From: JBBDYH01 sp040901795
GTDB lineage: Bacteria > Planctomycetota > Planctomycetia > Pirellulales > JALHPA01
Assembly (NCBI GenBank): GCA_040901795.1
Contig: JBBDYH010000135.1
Coordinates: forward strand, 17,152-81,151
DNA: 64,000 nt
Direction: 5' to 3'
Below the pieces are notes generated by a model. The model was not told where the DNA came from and made no database searches. It was given only the letters and a program-made list of their open reading frames with translations. Position numbers and translations under genes: made by a program. This document shows, piece after piece, positions 14,697-23,041 of this stretch. How positions within the stretch are numbered: position 1 is the stretch's first letter; every line of letters starts with the position of its first letter.

Positions 14697-15434
14697 ATGA
14701 AGCGTTTGTTGTCGGGCCTCGCAATCGCATCGATTCTCGCCGCGGGCGCCATCGCGCAAGAGCAAATTCCGCCGGCCCGCAAGTCCGCCCCCGCGCCAAC
14801 TCCGCAGACCCAGCAGGAGCGGGCCGGTTATGCGCTGGGGCTGAATGTTGGCCAGACTCTGAAGGAGCAAGCATTCGAGGTCGATCTGACGTTCCTGACG
14901 CGTGGCATCCGCGATGCCTTGTCGGGCGCTAAGCCGGCAATGACCGATCAGGAGATCCAAGAGACGATGCAAGCGGTGCATAAGGAGGCGCAGGGGCGCA
15001 TCGCCGCGCGGAACAAAGTCGAAGGCGCGCGGAACAAAGCGGACGGTGAGCGGTTTCTAGCGGCCAATGCGAAAAAGGACGGCGTGAAGACGACCAAGAG
15101 CGGCTTGCAATACAAGGTCCTGAAGGAAGGCAAGGGCGCCTCGCCCAGAGCCAGCGACGTGGTTCGGACCCACTATCATGGCACTTTTCTCAATGGCGAG
15201 GTCTTCGACAGCTCGGTCCAGCGCAATGAGCCAGCCGAGTTTGCCGTGAACGAGGTCATCCCCGGCTGGACAGAGGCCTTGCAATCGATGAAGGTCGGCT
15301 CGAAGTGGCAGCTCTTCGTGCCTTCCGACCTGGCTTATGGCGTACGAGGGCGGCCCGGCATTCCATCCAACGCGACCCTAATCTTCGAAGTCGAACTACT
15401 AGATATTGTGAAGTCGCCGCCAGGATCCAAGTGA
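14697..15434 (+). CDS. exported FKBP-type peptidyl-prolyl isomerase
   Basis: This 245-aa protein has a signal peptide (MKRLLSGLAIASILAAGAIA-Q), an N-terminal dimerisation-type segment (YALGLNVGQTLKEQAFEVDL), and a C-terminal FKBP catalytic domain from about 130. The latter contains VVRTHYHGTFLNGEVFDSS, VIPGWTEALQSMKVGSKW, VPSDLAYG and PSNATLIFEVELLDI. This is the FkpA/Mip layout of periplasmic folding catalysts. ATG 14697 has an AGGAG Shine-Dalgarno. It is the first of several envelope genes on the plus strand. Confidence 0.95.
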   Translation: MKRLLSGLAIASILAAGAIAQEQIPPARKSAPAPTPQTQQERAGYALGLNVGQTLKEQAFEVDLTFLTRGIRDALSGAKPAMTDQEIQETMQAVHKEAQGRIAARNKVEGARNKADGERFLAANAKKDGVKTTKSGLQYKVLKEGKGASPRASDVVRTHYHGTFLNGEVFDSSVQRNEPAEFAVNEVIPGWTEALQSMKVGSKWQLFVPSDLAYGVRGRPGIPSNATLIFEVELLDIVKSPPGSK

Positions 15435-15438
15435 GGCC

Positions 15439-15560
15439 GTTGGAGTTCAAGCTTTAGCTTGCGTCGCATGAAGGCCCGGAGGGGCAACAGGTAGTAGCTC
15501 CAGCCGGGAGGCCGGGGTTATCCATCATGCGCGATCCATGAGGACCGAAGGGCCGGCACT
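15439..15560. repeat. GGAGTTCAAGCTT arm and GGCCCGGAGGG-type repeats
   Basis: GTTGGAGTTCAAGCTTTAGC directly follows the FKBP stop. Next come paired GGCCCGGAGGGGC and GACCGAAGGGCCGGC motifs around CAGCCGGGAGGCCGGGG. Similar GGCCCGGAGGGCCGGC motifs appear at 60700-60800. No coding potential is seen. Confidence 0.55.
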
Positions 15561-15668
15561 GCGCCGCCAGAACTGCGCCGCGCCACGCGCCCGACCATTC
15601 GTGGTAAACTAAACGATGTGTCACCCGATGGGTGCGGTCGCTTTCGTCGCCCACGCGCGAGTCTAGCC

Positions 15669-16916
15669 ATGCAACTTCTCAACAATTTTCCTCGTCCAGT
15701 CATCGCCCTGGGCCTGATGGCTGCATTGGTTTCGCTCGTGCGCCTCGCGCATGCGCAGCCAAAGCAAGCCCTCGACCTGGCGCGCGAGCGGATGGTCCAG
15801 CAGGAAATCATCGCGACGGGCATCAAGAACGAGCGCGTGATCCAAGCGATGCGGATTACGCCGCGACACGAGTTCGTGGCGCTACGCGATGTGCCCAATG
15901 CATACTACGACATGTCGCTGCCGATCGGCGAGCAGCAAACGATCTCGGCGCCGTTTGTCGTCGCCTACATGACCGAGCAGCTCGATCCGCAGCCAGGGGA
16001 TAAGGTGCTCGAAATCGGCACGGGGAGCGGGTACCAGGCTGCTGTTCTTAGCCCGCTGGTCAACGAAGTTTACTCGATCGAGATTGTTGAGTCGCTCGGG
16101 CAGAAGGCCGCACGGACGCTGAAGCGGCTCAGATATAATAACGTCAAAACGAAGATCGGCGACGGCTTTCTTGGCTGGCCGGAGCATGCGCCCTTCGACA
16201 AGATCATCGTCACCTGCTCGCCCGAGAAAGTTCCCCAGCCGCTCGTGGAGCAGCTCAAAGAAGGGGGCCGCATGGTCATTCCCGTCGGCGAACGCTACAC
16301 GCAAGAGCTCTACTTGCTGCGCAAAAAAGATGGCCAGCTCGAAAAGGAAGTGCTGGTGCCGACGATGTTTGTGCCCATGACCGGCACGGCCGAGGAACGC
16401 CGCGAGGTGCATCCCGATCCGGCCCATCCAAAGCTCGTCAATGGCAGCTTCGAGGAGCTCGCGGGCGACAGTGGCGAACCGACCGGCTGGTACTATCAGC
16501 GGCTGATGACCGTCAAGGATGGGCAAGACGCTCCGGATGGCGAGAAGTATGTCCGCTTTGAGAATCAAACGCGCGGCCGCGGCAGCCGCATGTTGCAGGC
16601 GCTGGCGATCGACGGTCGGCAGGTGCGCGGCTTGGAACTGTCGCTTGCCATTCGTGGCACTTCGATCGCGCCGGGACAAACCGCCGATCAACTGCCGGTG
16701 GTATCGATCGTCTTCTACGATCAGAACCGCGCGATTATCGGGCGTGACTTCATCGGCCCGTGGCGCGGCTCGTTTGACTGGCGGCGCCAGTCCGGCCGAA
16801 TCCAAGTGCCTGCCCAAGCGCGCGAGGCGATCGTCCATCTCGGTCTCTTCGGCGGCGTGGGACAATTGGATATCGACGCGGTCGAGATGCAGCCGCTCGC
16901 CGCGTATGGAAGGTAG
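15669..16916 (+). CDS. exported protein-L-isoaspartate O-methyltransferase with extra C-terminal domain
   Basis: PIMT methylates isoaspartyl residues so that damaged proteins can be repaired. Residues 35-245 match the family: MSLPIGEQQTISAPFVVAYM (about 82-101), SAM motif I VLEIGTGSGYQAAVL (113-127), YSIEIVE, GDGFLGWPEHAPFDKIIVTC, and LKEGGRMVIPVG. Two features are unusual. Residues 1-29 look like a signal peptide ending AHA-Q. About 170 residues follow the catalytic part, beginning LVNGSFEELAGDSGEPTGWY, which resembles carbohydrate-binding/galactose-binding beta-sandwich domains. ATG 15669 is chosen; the frame is open 17 codons further up. Where it would find SAM if exported is unclear. Confidence 0.88.
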   Translation: MQLLNNFPRPVIALGLMAALVSLVRLAHAQPKQALDLARERMVQQEIIATGIKNERVIQAMRITPRHEFVALRDVPNAYYDMSLPIGEQQTISAPFVVAYMTEQLDPQPGDKVLEIGTGSGYQAAVLSPLVNEVYSIEIVESLGQKAARTLKRLRYNNVKTKIGDGFLGWPEHAPFDKIIVTCSPEKVPQPLVEQLKEGGRMVIPVGERYTQELYLLRKKDGQLEKEVLVPTMFVPMTGTAEERREVHPDPAHPKLVNGSFEELAGDSGEPTGWYYQRLMTVKDGQDAPDGEKYVRFENQTRGRGSRMLQALAIDGRQVRGLELSLAIRGTSIAPGQTADQLPVVSIVFYDQNRAIIGRDFIGPWRGSFDWRRQSGRIQVPAQAREAIVHLGLFGGVGQLDIDAVEMQPLAAYGR

Positions 16917-17221
16917 ACGGTCAGCGCGGTCAAAACCGGCTCCGGCGTTCGGGGGCACGCACACCGCTCCGCACTGCAAGGCCGCTGCAAACGGCATTCT
17001 TTGCTCATCCCGCGAAGATCCACATTCGCGGCGTGGTATTTGCTGGGGCCGCTAGCATTGGCAGGGATGCACCAATCCACCTATTCATTGTGGATGTCCG
17101 AACCATAAAAACTTGCCCAGACTACTTGATTTACGTGCTAATGTTACTATGTTTTGGGGCGTTAGGTTCGGCGTGAACTTCCCAATTCCCACCTCTACTA
17201 CTTATTCGGAGCGGATTTTCC
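16917..17221. other. leader region before the TIGR03000 gene
   Basis: This 305-bp stretch has no gene. The second half (about 17100-17220) is AT-richer than its surroundings, with sequences such as TTGATTTACG and TTACTATGTTTTG. A promoter for the following gene is likely here, but -35/-10 boxes with good spacing cannot be set confidently. Confidence 0.45.
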
Positions 17222-18160
17222 ATGGCACACAGGACTAAGTGGATCGCGGCGTTCGTGGCGGTCGCCGTGCTGGCGACGGCAGCCAATGCGGAGGCCGGAT
17301 GGCTGTTTCACAAGCATCGTCATCACCGTCACCATGGCGGACACGGTTCCAGCGGCGGCTGGGGTTCGAGCGGCGGCTGGGGCTCAAGCGGCGGCTGGGG
17401 CTCAAGCGGCGGCTGGGGTTCAAGTGGCGGTTGGGGTTCGAGTGGCGGTTGGGGTTCCAGCGGTGGATACGGCGCTGTTGTGCCGGGTCCCGTGATTCAG
17501 GCCGCCCCGCCGACTGGCGGAGAGCCGCCGCCACCGCCGGTGAATGGCGACGAAACACCTCCGCCTCCTCCAGGCGAGGGTGGTGCACCGGCCCTGCCGG
17601 GTGGCTCGACGTATTTGAATCGGAATTCCGTGCTGATTAGCGTCAACGTCCCGGCCGAAGCGAAGATCTACGTGAACGGCAACGCCACGCGGAGCACCGG
17701 AGCATCGCGGCAGTACATCTCGCGCGGTCTCGCCGCCGGCCGACAGTACACGTATGAGCTCAAGGCGGAAATGAACATCGATGGTCAGACCGTCAGCGAC
17801 ACGCAGGTCGTGCGGTTGATCGCCGGTGAACGAACCCAAGTTGCGTTCAATCTGGCCGAAAAGGCCGAGCAAAACGCGGCGACGAGCAGCACCAAGACGA
17901 AGCTCACGCTCAACGTTCCGGCCGAAGCCAAGGTGTACCTGGCTGGCCAGGAAACTAAATCGACCGGCGCCGTGCGCGAGTTCGTCTCTTCGAAAGTGGC
18001 CCCCGGCGGCAAGTGGGACAGCTACACGATCCGGGTCGTCACGAACCTCAACGGCGAACCCGTAGAGAAAGAACAGACGATCCAGTTGATTCCAGGTGAA
18101 GACCAGGAACTGACGTTCGACTTTGGCTCGTCGGATGTGGCGTTGACTGCTTCGCGTTAG
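17222..18160 (+). CDS. exported protein with SSGGWG tandem repeats and two TIGR03000 domains
   Basis: This 312-aa protein has, in order: a signal peptide (cleavage after about ANAEA), a His-rich patch (HKHRHHRHHGGHG), SSGGWG repeated six times plus SSGGYG (about 43-84), a Pro-rich linker, and two similar ~75-aa domains. Domain 1 has NVPAEAKIYVNGNATRSTGA and RQYTYELKAEMNIDGQTV. Domain 2 has NVPAEAKVYLAGQETKSTGA and SYTIRVVTNLNGEPV. These match TIGR03000, a domain I know mainly from planctomycetes, of unknown function. It is probably a secreted or surface-associated structural protein. A clear terminator follows. Confidence 0.9.
   Translation: MAHRTKWIAAFVAVAVLATAANAEAGWLFHKHRHHRHHGGHGSSGGWGSSGGWGSSGGWGSSGGWGSSGGWGSSGGWGSSGGYGAVVPGPVIQAAPPTGGEPPPPPVNGDETPPPPPGEGGAPALPGGSTYLNRNSVLISVNVPAEAKIYVNGNATRSTGASRQYISRGLAAGRQYTYELKAEMNIDGQTVSDTQVVRLIAGERTQVAFNLAEKAEQNAATSSTKTKLTLNVPAEAKVYLAGQETKSTGAVREFVSSKVAPGGKWDSYTIRVVTNLNGEPVEKEQTIQLIPGEDQELTFDFGSSDVALTASR
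17345..17473 (+). repeat. in-frame 18-bp tandem repeat (SSGGWG x7)
   Basis: Seven near-identical 18-bp units of the form AGCGGCGGCTGGGGTTCG encode SSGGWG (the last SSGGYG). Units differ mostly at synonymous positions, so the peptide appears conserved while the array remains prone to length change. Confidence 0.95.
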
Positions 18161-18187
18161 AGCGTTGCGTATTGGTTGTTTTACCAA

Positions 18188-18217
18188 GCGGAGGCCCCTT
18201 CCGGCCTCCGCTTTTTT
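18188..18217 (+). terminator. rho-independent terminator after the TIGR03000 gene
   Basis: A 9-bp perfect stem GCGGAGGCC/GGCCTCCGC with loop CCTTCC is followed at once by six T. It begins 28 bp after the stop codon. Confidence 0.95.
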
Positions 18218-18241
18218 GCGCGCATGTACGACGGCGTTCCG

Positions 18242-18350
18242 AGGCCGAAGTGTAGGACGCAGGCCCACCGAATCCCGCGAACCAGTAGGGTGGGCCGAGT
18301 CCGCGAGGCCCACGCAGCTGCGCTGCCGCATCGCCATAGCGATAATTCGT
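18242..18350. repeat. GTAGGGTGGGCC-GAGGCCCAC repeat
   Basis: It contains GCAGGCCCACCGAATCCCGC and, inverted, AGTAGGGTGGGCCGAGTCCG, then CGAGGCCCACGC. A related copy in the other orientation lies at 53986-54030. It sits between a terminator and the next gene start. Confidence 0.65.
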
Positions 18351-18371
18351 CGCCGAGCCGATAATCTTGGC

Positions 18372-19043
18372 ATGGCTCGACGATCCACTCAGCGCAGCAA
18401 TCCAACGCGCGACCGCACGGCGCCGGCGCTTGCGCAAAGTAACGATCGCGCCGAACCGCCGATTCCGCTGCTCTCGGTTCGCCTCCGAGTGCTGCTTTCG
18501 ACGGCGATCGCGTATCATCTCATGGCAGTTTTCATCGGCGCTTGGATCGGATCGCCGCCGACGAGCCCCTTTGCCGACCAGGTCGTCCGCCCGTTCCGCG
18601 CGTATATCGCGGCGGCCGATCTCAACCATGGCTATCGTTTCTTTGCGCCCAACCCGGGCCCCAGCCATCTGTTTCGCTATCAGCTCACGTTCGCTGACGG
18701 ATCGACGCAAGACGGCTATTTTCCGAGCCGCACGGAGCACTGGCCGCGGCTGCTGTATCACCGTTACTTCATGCTCTCGGAGAATCTCAACATCCTGCGA
18801 CCTCGCTCACCGACAGCCGAAGACCAAGCCGCGATCGAGGAGGAAGCGCTGCAGCCGTTCCGCGCCATGGCGCAGTCGTATGCGGCCCAACTCTTACGCG
18901 CATGGGGGGCTGCGCAGATCGACTGGCAAGTCGTTCGCCACTATCAGCCCGCGCCGGCCGACGTGTTGGCCGGCCGGCCACTCACTCACGACGATTATTA
19001 TGAACCACTCGAGCGCGGCTCGCTGAAACGTGAGGAGCAATGA
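18372..19043 (+). CDS. membrane-anchored protein partnered with HTTM
   Basis: This 223-aa protein has a cytoplasmic N-terminus of about 40 residues and one membrane helix (VLLSTAIAYHLMAVFIGAWIG). The outside domain contains YRFFAPNPGPSHLFRYQLTF, DGYFPSRTEHWPRLLYHRYFML, and a C-terminus rich in acidic and aromatic residues. I recognise no named family. The stop overlaps the HTTM start (ATGA), so the two are translationally coupled and probably act together. ATG 18372 (MARRSTQRSN) is chosen; upstream codons fall in a repeat. Confidence 0.75.
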   Translation: MARRSTQRSNPTRDRTAPALAQSNDRAEPPIPLLSVRLRVLLSTAIAYHLMAVFIGAWIGSPPTSPFADQVVRPFRAYIAAADLNHGYRFFAPNPGPSHLFRYQLTFADGSTQDGYFPSRTEHWPRLLYHRYFMLSENLNILRPRSPTAEDQAAIEEEALQPFRAMAQSYAAQLLRAWGAAQIDWQVVRHYQPAPADVLAGRPLTHDDYYEPLERGSLKREEQ

Positions 19044-20014
19044 CGTTGATCGGCGACTATTTCCGTGAACTGAGCCGTTCGGCCGTCACCGGCTGGAACC
19101 GCTTCTGGTTCACGCCGCAAGACCCCGCCACGCTGGGTTTGATCCGCATCCTCGCCGGCGCGATGTTGTTCTATACGCACCTGGTGTGGTCGCTCGATCT
19201 GGCCGGTTTTTTTGGGTCGTCGGGTTGGCTCGCCCCCGAGGCGTTGACCACGGCCTACGGCGACGCGCGAGCGTTATTCTGGTCGCACTGGCATTGGATT
19301 GATTCACCGGTCGCGATGTGGGTCGCTCACCTCGCGGCGCTGGTCATCTTCGCGCTTTTTACCGTGGGTTTGTTCACGCGCGTCGTTTCGATCCTCGCCT
19401 GGTTGCTCACCGTCTCGTACGCACACCGGGTGATGCCCGCGGCGTTATTCGGCCTGGATGACATCAACGTCATGTTAGCGATGTACTTGATGATCGGCCC
19501 CAGCGGCGCAGCCTATTCGCTCGATGGCTGGCTGGCACAACGCAAGGGCAGGGCAGGGCAGGGGGGGACCGCATCAAGCGTGAGCGTCAAAGTAGCCATC
19601 CGCCTGATGCAAATTCACCTCTGCATCATCTACCTCTTCTCCGGGCTCGGCAAAGCGATGGGCGAAACGTGGTGGGACGGCTCCGCGATGTGGCTCGCCG
19701 TGGCAAACTACGAATACCAATCGATCGACCTCACGTGGCTCGCGGACTGGCCCGCGATCCTCAGCCTGTTCGCACACGTCACCGTCGCCTGGGAACTCTC
19801 CTACCCCGCGCTCGTGTGGCCGCGCCTCACGCGCCCACTCGTGGTGGCAATGTCCGTACCCATCCACCTCGGCATCGCGCTCTTCCTCGGCATGATGACC
19901 TTCGGCCTGGTCATGATCATTGCCAATCTCGCCTTCGTCTCACCCGGCGTCGTCCGAACCGTTCTCGACCGTACGACAACAGGGCAGGGTAGGGGAGACG
20001 CAAGTGCGAAATGA
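19040..20014 (+). CDS. HTTM-domain (vitamin K-dependent gamma-carboxylase-like) membrane protein
   Basis: This 324-aa polytopic protein has about seven to eight hydrophobic segments. It opens with FTPQDPATLGLIRILAGAML, typical of HTTM proteins. Further on are FGLDDINVMLAMYLMIGPSG, MQIHLCIIYLFSGLGKAMGETWWDGSAMW in two parts, and a C-terminal helix with HLGIALFLGMMTFGLVMI. HTTM proteins share the membrane fold of gamma-glutamyl carboxylase, but bacterial members have no settled substrate. It overlaps the upstream membrane-anchored gene by 4 bp and has GAGGAG 5 nt before the ATG. The tail carries a translated GGGCAGG repeat. Confidence 0.88.
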   Translation: MTLIGDYFRELSRSAVTGWNRFWFTPQDPATLGLIRILAGAMLFYTHLVWSLDLAGFFGSSGWLAPEALTTAYGDARALFWSHWHWIDSPVAMWVAHLAALVIFALFTVGLFTRVVSILAWLLTVSYAHRVMPAALFGLDDINVMLAMYLMIGPSGAAYSLDGWLAQRKGRAGQGGTASSVSVKVAIRLMQIHLCIIYLFSGLGKAMGETWWDGSAMWLAVANYEYQSIDLTWLADWPAILSLFAHVTVAWELSYPALVWPRLTRPLVVAMSVPIHLGIALFLGMMTFGLVMIIANLAFVSPGVVRTVLDRTTTGQGRGDASAK

Positions 20015-20058
20015 GCGCGTCCAAATGATGGAATTGTCGTGAGCGCCTTGGATACGCA

Positions 20059-20787
20059 TCAACTCGATCCTGCCCGCGCTGCCGCCAGCCGCTCGACGAA
20101 TGCGGCGTGCTCCTGGCTTTGAAGGCCCAACTGTACGCATTCGACGACCCTAACATGACGCTTTTCCAGCAGGGCCTGGCGGTCGAGCCATAATCCGGGA
20201 AAGAGCTTGCTGCGGAAGAGCCCGTCGTCGCCTGGTTCTAACCGCCGATACTCGCCCTCCGTCAGGACGAACCAGTCGATCTCGCGGTCCAGTACTCGCC
20301 ACACGATGTACTCGCGGACTTCATTGCGGCGATAGGATTCAAGTTTGGGCCCCAGGTCATAGCTGGCGGAGCTGGAGGCAATCTCGACCACCAATTCGGG
20401 CGCCTCTTCCACATAATCGTCGGCGCTGATGCGGACCTGCCCGCCGCATTCCGGCTCAATGAAAAGGATGGCGTCCGGCTGCGGTTCATTCATGAAGTCG
20501 AGCCGTACGGTGCTGTTATCTGCAACCTTCACACCTGGGGTGCCGGCGCTGTAAAGGTAAAGGCAGCCAACGACGGCCGCATGGGGATCCGAGTGCCGCT
20601 CGTAGCGCGCGGGAGAGGGCATGTAAACCACTCCTTCAATGAGCTCCGCCTTCTTAATCTCGGGCATGGCGCGGTACCGTCGCTCGAATTCCTCGCGGCT
20701 CAGTCGATCGCCCGGCTCGAGCGGGGGAATCCACGTCGCGACATCACCAGCGGCAGAAGCAGTCAGCCCATCTTGGTCGGAAGCCAT
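20059..20787 (-). CDS. Uma2-family (DUF820) putative endonuclease
   Basis: This 242-aa protein has the PD-(D/E)XK arrangement of Uma2 proteins: AELIEGVVYMPSPARYERHS (about 48-67), EPQPDAILFIE (Asp), ELVVEIASSSASYDLGPKLE (Glu and Lys), then YRRNEVREYIVW and LFPGLWLD. The family is expanded in cyanobacteria and planctomycetes; its role is unknown despite the nuclease fold. A second, divergent Uma2 gene is at 57141-57812. It is a single gene on the minus strand. Confidence 0.88.
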   Translation of the reverse strand: MASDQDGLTASAAGDVATWIPPLEPGDRLSREEFERRYRAMPEIKKAELIEGVVYMPSPARYERHSDPHAAVVGCLYLYSAGTPGVKVADNSTVRLDFMNEPQPDAILFIEPECGGQVRISADDYVEEAPELVVEIASSSASYDLGPKLESYRRNEVREYIVWRVLDREIDWFVLTEGEYRRLEPGDDGLFRSKLFPGLWLDRQALLEKRHVRVVECVQLGLQSQEHAAFVERLAAARAGSS

Positions 20788-20944
20788 GCTTTTAGGTCCT
20801 GCCTAAAGGAGAGAGGCACTTCGCGACGGGTCCGCTGGCCTGTGCCATCTCATGCCCCGATTATAGGCTCCTTTTGCGTGCGGGTCGATCGCGCGGCGGC
20901 GAACCGCAAGCCGCGTTGAATTGTCGTTCCTCCGCCCTATACTA

Positions 20945-20987
20945 GGTACACGGAATCTCTGTCCCCTGTCTCCTGACCCCTGACCCG
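20945..20987. repeat. CTGTCCCC heptamer-like array before asd
   Basis: CTCTGTCCCCTGTCTCCTGA and CCCCTGACCC run up to the asd ATG. The complementary unit (GGGAACAGAGGACAGGGGAC) is at 25808-25832, upstream of cvpA. Only one arm is seen at each place. No Shine-Dalgarno is left before asd. Confidence 0.6.
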
Positions 20988-22022
20988 ATGTACGACTCGA
21001 TTGCCGTTGTCGGCGCCACAGGCGCCGTGGGCCGGATTATCCTAAAGCTTCTCGAGGAGCGGAATTTCGGATTCAAGCGAATCAAGTTCCTCGCGTCCGG
21101 TCGCTCCGCGGGCAAATCGCTGAGTTTCAAAGGCCGCGAATACACGATCGAAGAGCTCAAGCCGGAGGCGTTCGACGGCGTCGATCTCGCCATCGGCAGC
21201 ACGCCCGACGAGGTTGCCCGCGATTTCGCGCCCTGGGCGGTTGAGCGGGGGTGTGTCGTCATCGACGAGAGCGGGTACTGGCGGATGAACCCCGCCGTGC
21301 CGTTGGTCATTCCGGAAGTCAACCCGCACGCCGTTCGGAATCACAAAGGCATCATCGCCAGCCCGAACTGCTCGACCACACAGATGGTCGTCGCCATGAA
21401 GCCGTTGCACGACGTCAGCCGCATCCACCGCGTCGTCGTGAGCACCTACCAGGCGACGAGCGGGGCAGGGCTCTCCGGCTGCCGCGACCTGGAGCAGGGG
21501 ACTCACTCCAAGCTGCATGGCAAAGACTACGTGTATGAAACCTTCGCCCATCCGATTGCCTTCAACCTCATTCCTCAGATCGGTTCGCTGAAGCAGGAGG
21601 GGTACACGTCGGAAGAGATCAAGATGGTCTACGAGACGCGAAAGATCATGGAGGACGATGCGATCCAGATTTGTCCGACGTGCGTCCGCGTGCCGGTGAG
21701 CAATTGCCACAGCGAGAGCATCCTCGTCGAGACCGAACGCAAGATCACGGCCGACGAAGCGCGCGAGATCTTCCGCTGCGCTCCTGGCATCGTCGTCGTC
21801 GACGACCTGGCGGCCAAGGAGTATCCTATGCCGCTCACCTGCGACGATCGCGACGAGGTGTTCATTGGCCGCATCCGCGAGGACCTGTCGAGCCCCAACG
21901 GCCTGGCGTTCTGGTGCGTGAGCGACAACCTCCGCAAAGGCGCTGCCACCAACGCCGTGCAGATCGCCGAGCTGCTCGTCGAGGAAGGAAAGCGGCAACC
22001 AGTCGCAGCGGCGTTGAGTTGA
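20988..22022 (+). CDS. asd: aspartate-semialdehyde dehydrogenase
   Basis: This enzyme makes aspartate semialdehyde from aspartyl phosphate with NADPH, feeding lysine/diaminopimelate, threonine and methionine synthesis. The 344-aa protein has the nucleotide loop VVGATGAVGR (residues 8-17), the catalytic-Cys motif ASPNCSTTQM with Cys128, STYQATSGAG, and an RVPVSNCHSES region near 235 carrying substrate-binding residues. Length and motifs fit the common bacterial type. truA starts 1 nt after the stop, so the two are cotranscribed. Confidence 0.96.
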   Translation: MYDSIAVVGATGAVGRIILKLLEERNFGFKRIKFLASGRSAGKSLSFKGREYTIEELKPEAFDGVDLAIGSTPDEVARDFAPWAVERGCVVIDESGYWRMNPAVPLVIPEVNPHAVRNHKGIIASPNCSTTQMVVAMKPLHDVSRIHRVVVSTYQATSGAGLSGCRDLEQGTHSKLHGKDYVYETFAHPIAFNLIPQIGSLKQEGYTSEEIKMVYETRKIMEDDAIQICPTCVRVPVSNCHSESILVETERKITADEAREIFRCAPGIVVVDDLAAKEYPMPLTCDDRDEVFIGRIREDLSSPNGLAFWCVSDNLRKGAATNAVQIAELLVEEGKRQPVAAALS

Positions 22023-22023
22023 G

Positions 22024-22800
22024 ATGCCATTGTCCGCTGCCATTCCGGCCCGACGAACGCTGAAGCTCACGCTCGCTTACGACGGCGCCGACTTTGCCGG
22101 CTGGCAGAGTCAACCGGAACTTCGAACCGTGCAGGGTACGCTCAAAACAGCTCTCGAGCGCATCGCCGCGGAACCGGTAAACCTCATGGGCAGTGGACGC
22201 ACCGATGCCGGAGTCCATGCTCTCGGCCAGGTGGCCAGCTTCGAGACTACTTCGCAACATTCCTGCGAAGTCTTTCACCGCGCACTGAACGCCGAGCTGC
22301 CCGAAGACATCGCAGTGCTCGCGGTGGAGGAAGCCCCGGCCGGATTCCATGCTCTGCGTTCCGCGCGGCGCAAGCGCTATCGCTACGTAATTCACGATTC
22401 GGGCGCGCGCGACGTTCTCGCGCGTCGCTTTTGCTGGCAGTTGGCATATCAACTCGACGACGCGGCCATGAAGCGCGCGGCCGAGGCACTGGTTGGAACG
22501 CACGACTTCAGCAGCTTCCGGACCGGTGGGCCCAAGCGCCGGTCGAGCGTGCGAACTGTTTTTGCGCTCGACATCGCCAGACCGCACGCCGATCGTCCCT
22601 TCGAGCTGTACCTGGAAGTCGAGGCGGACGGTTTTCTCTACAACATGGTCCGCGTCATCGCCGGAACGCTGGTGCAGGTGGGCAGGGGAGTTGAGACCGA
22701 GCACTGGGTTCATGAAGTCCTGGAGTCGCAAAGCCGTTTTGCCGCAGGCCGCACGGCGCCGCCGCAGGGACTCATTTTGTTGTGGGTTCGATACGCCTAA
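22024..22800 (+). CDS. truA: tRNA pseudouridine(38-40) synthase
   Basis: TruA isomerises uridines 38-40 in the tRNA anticodon arm. The 258-aa protein has LAYDGADFAGWQSQP at 17-31, the catalytic motif GSGRTDAGVHALGQVASF with Asp61, then HDFSSFRTGG and the C-terminal GFLYNMVRVIAGTLVQVGRG. Full length for the family. It is spaced 1 nt from asd, an unusual neighbour that may simply reflect operon packing. Confidence 0.97.
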   Translation: MPLSAAIPARRTLKLTLAYDGADFAGWQSQPELRTVQGTLKTALERIAAEPVNLMGSGRTDAGVHALGQVASFETTSQHSCEVFHRALNAELPEDIAVLAVEEAPAGFHALRSARRKRYRYVIHDSGARDVLARRFCWQLAYQLDDAAMKRAAEALVGTHDFSSFRTGGPKRRSSVRTVFALDIARPHADRPFELYLEVEADGFLYNMVRVIAGTLVQVGRGVETEHWVHEVLESQSRFAAGRTAPPQGLILLWVRYA

Positions 22801-22812
22801 CGCAGCCGCGCT

Positions 22813-22911
22813 CTGTAGGGAACGTCCTCCCGTGGCGTTTCGGGCGGACCATTCGACGTAGCCACGTGTTCTCGCCCAACGGAACGGCACAGAGGCCGTT
22901 CCCTACAATGT
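22813..22911. repeat. GTAGGGAACG paired inverted repeat, second copy
   Basis: The left arm TGTAGGGAACGTCCTCCCGT and the right arm ACAGAGGCCGTTCCCTAC flank about 60 bp. Compared with 1414-1512 the element is in reverse orientation (GCCCAACGGAACGGCA is the complement of the other left arm). It follows the truA stop. Confidence 0.75.
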
Positions 22912-23041
22912 TCCCTTCCACTCGTGGCCTCCGCCTCGAGGACCCGCGCCCCGCCTAAGCCGCAATTGTTCCCGATCGCAGACCCGAGTAAGCTATCAAA
23001 GAAGGGACATTCCCTAGCGACAACACAACACGAATTCACCC

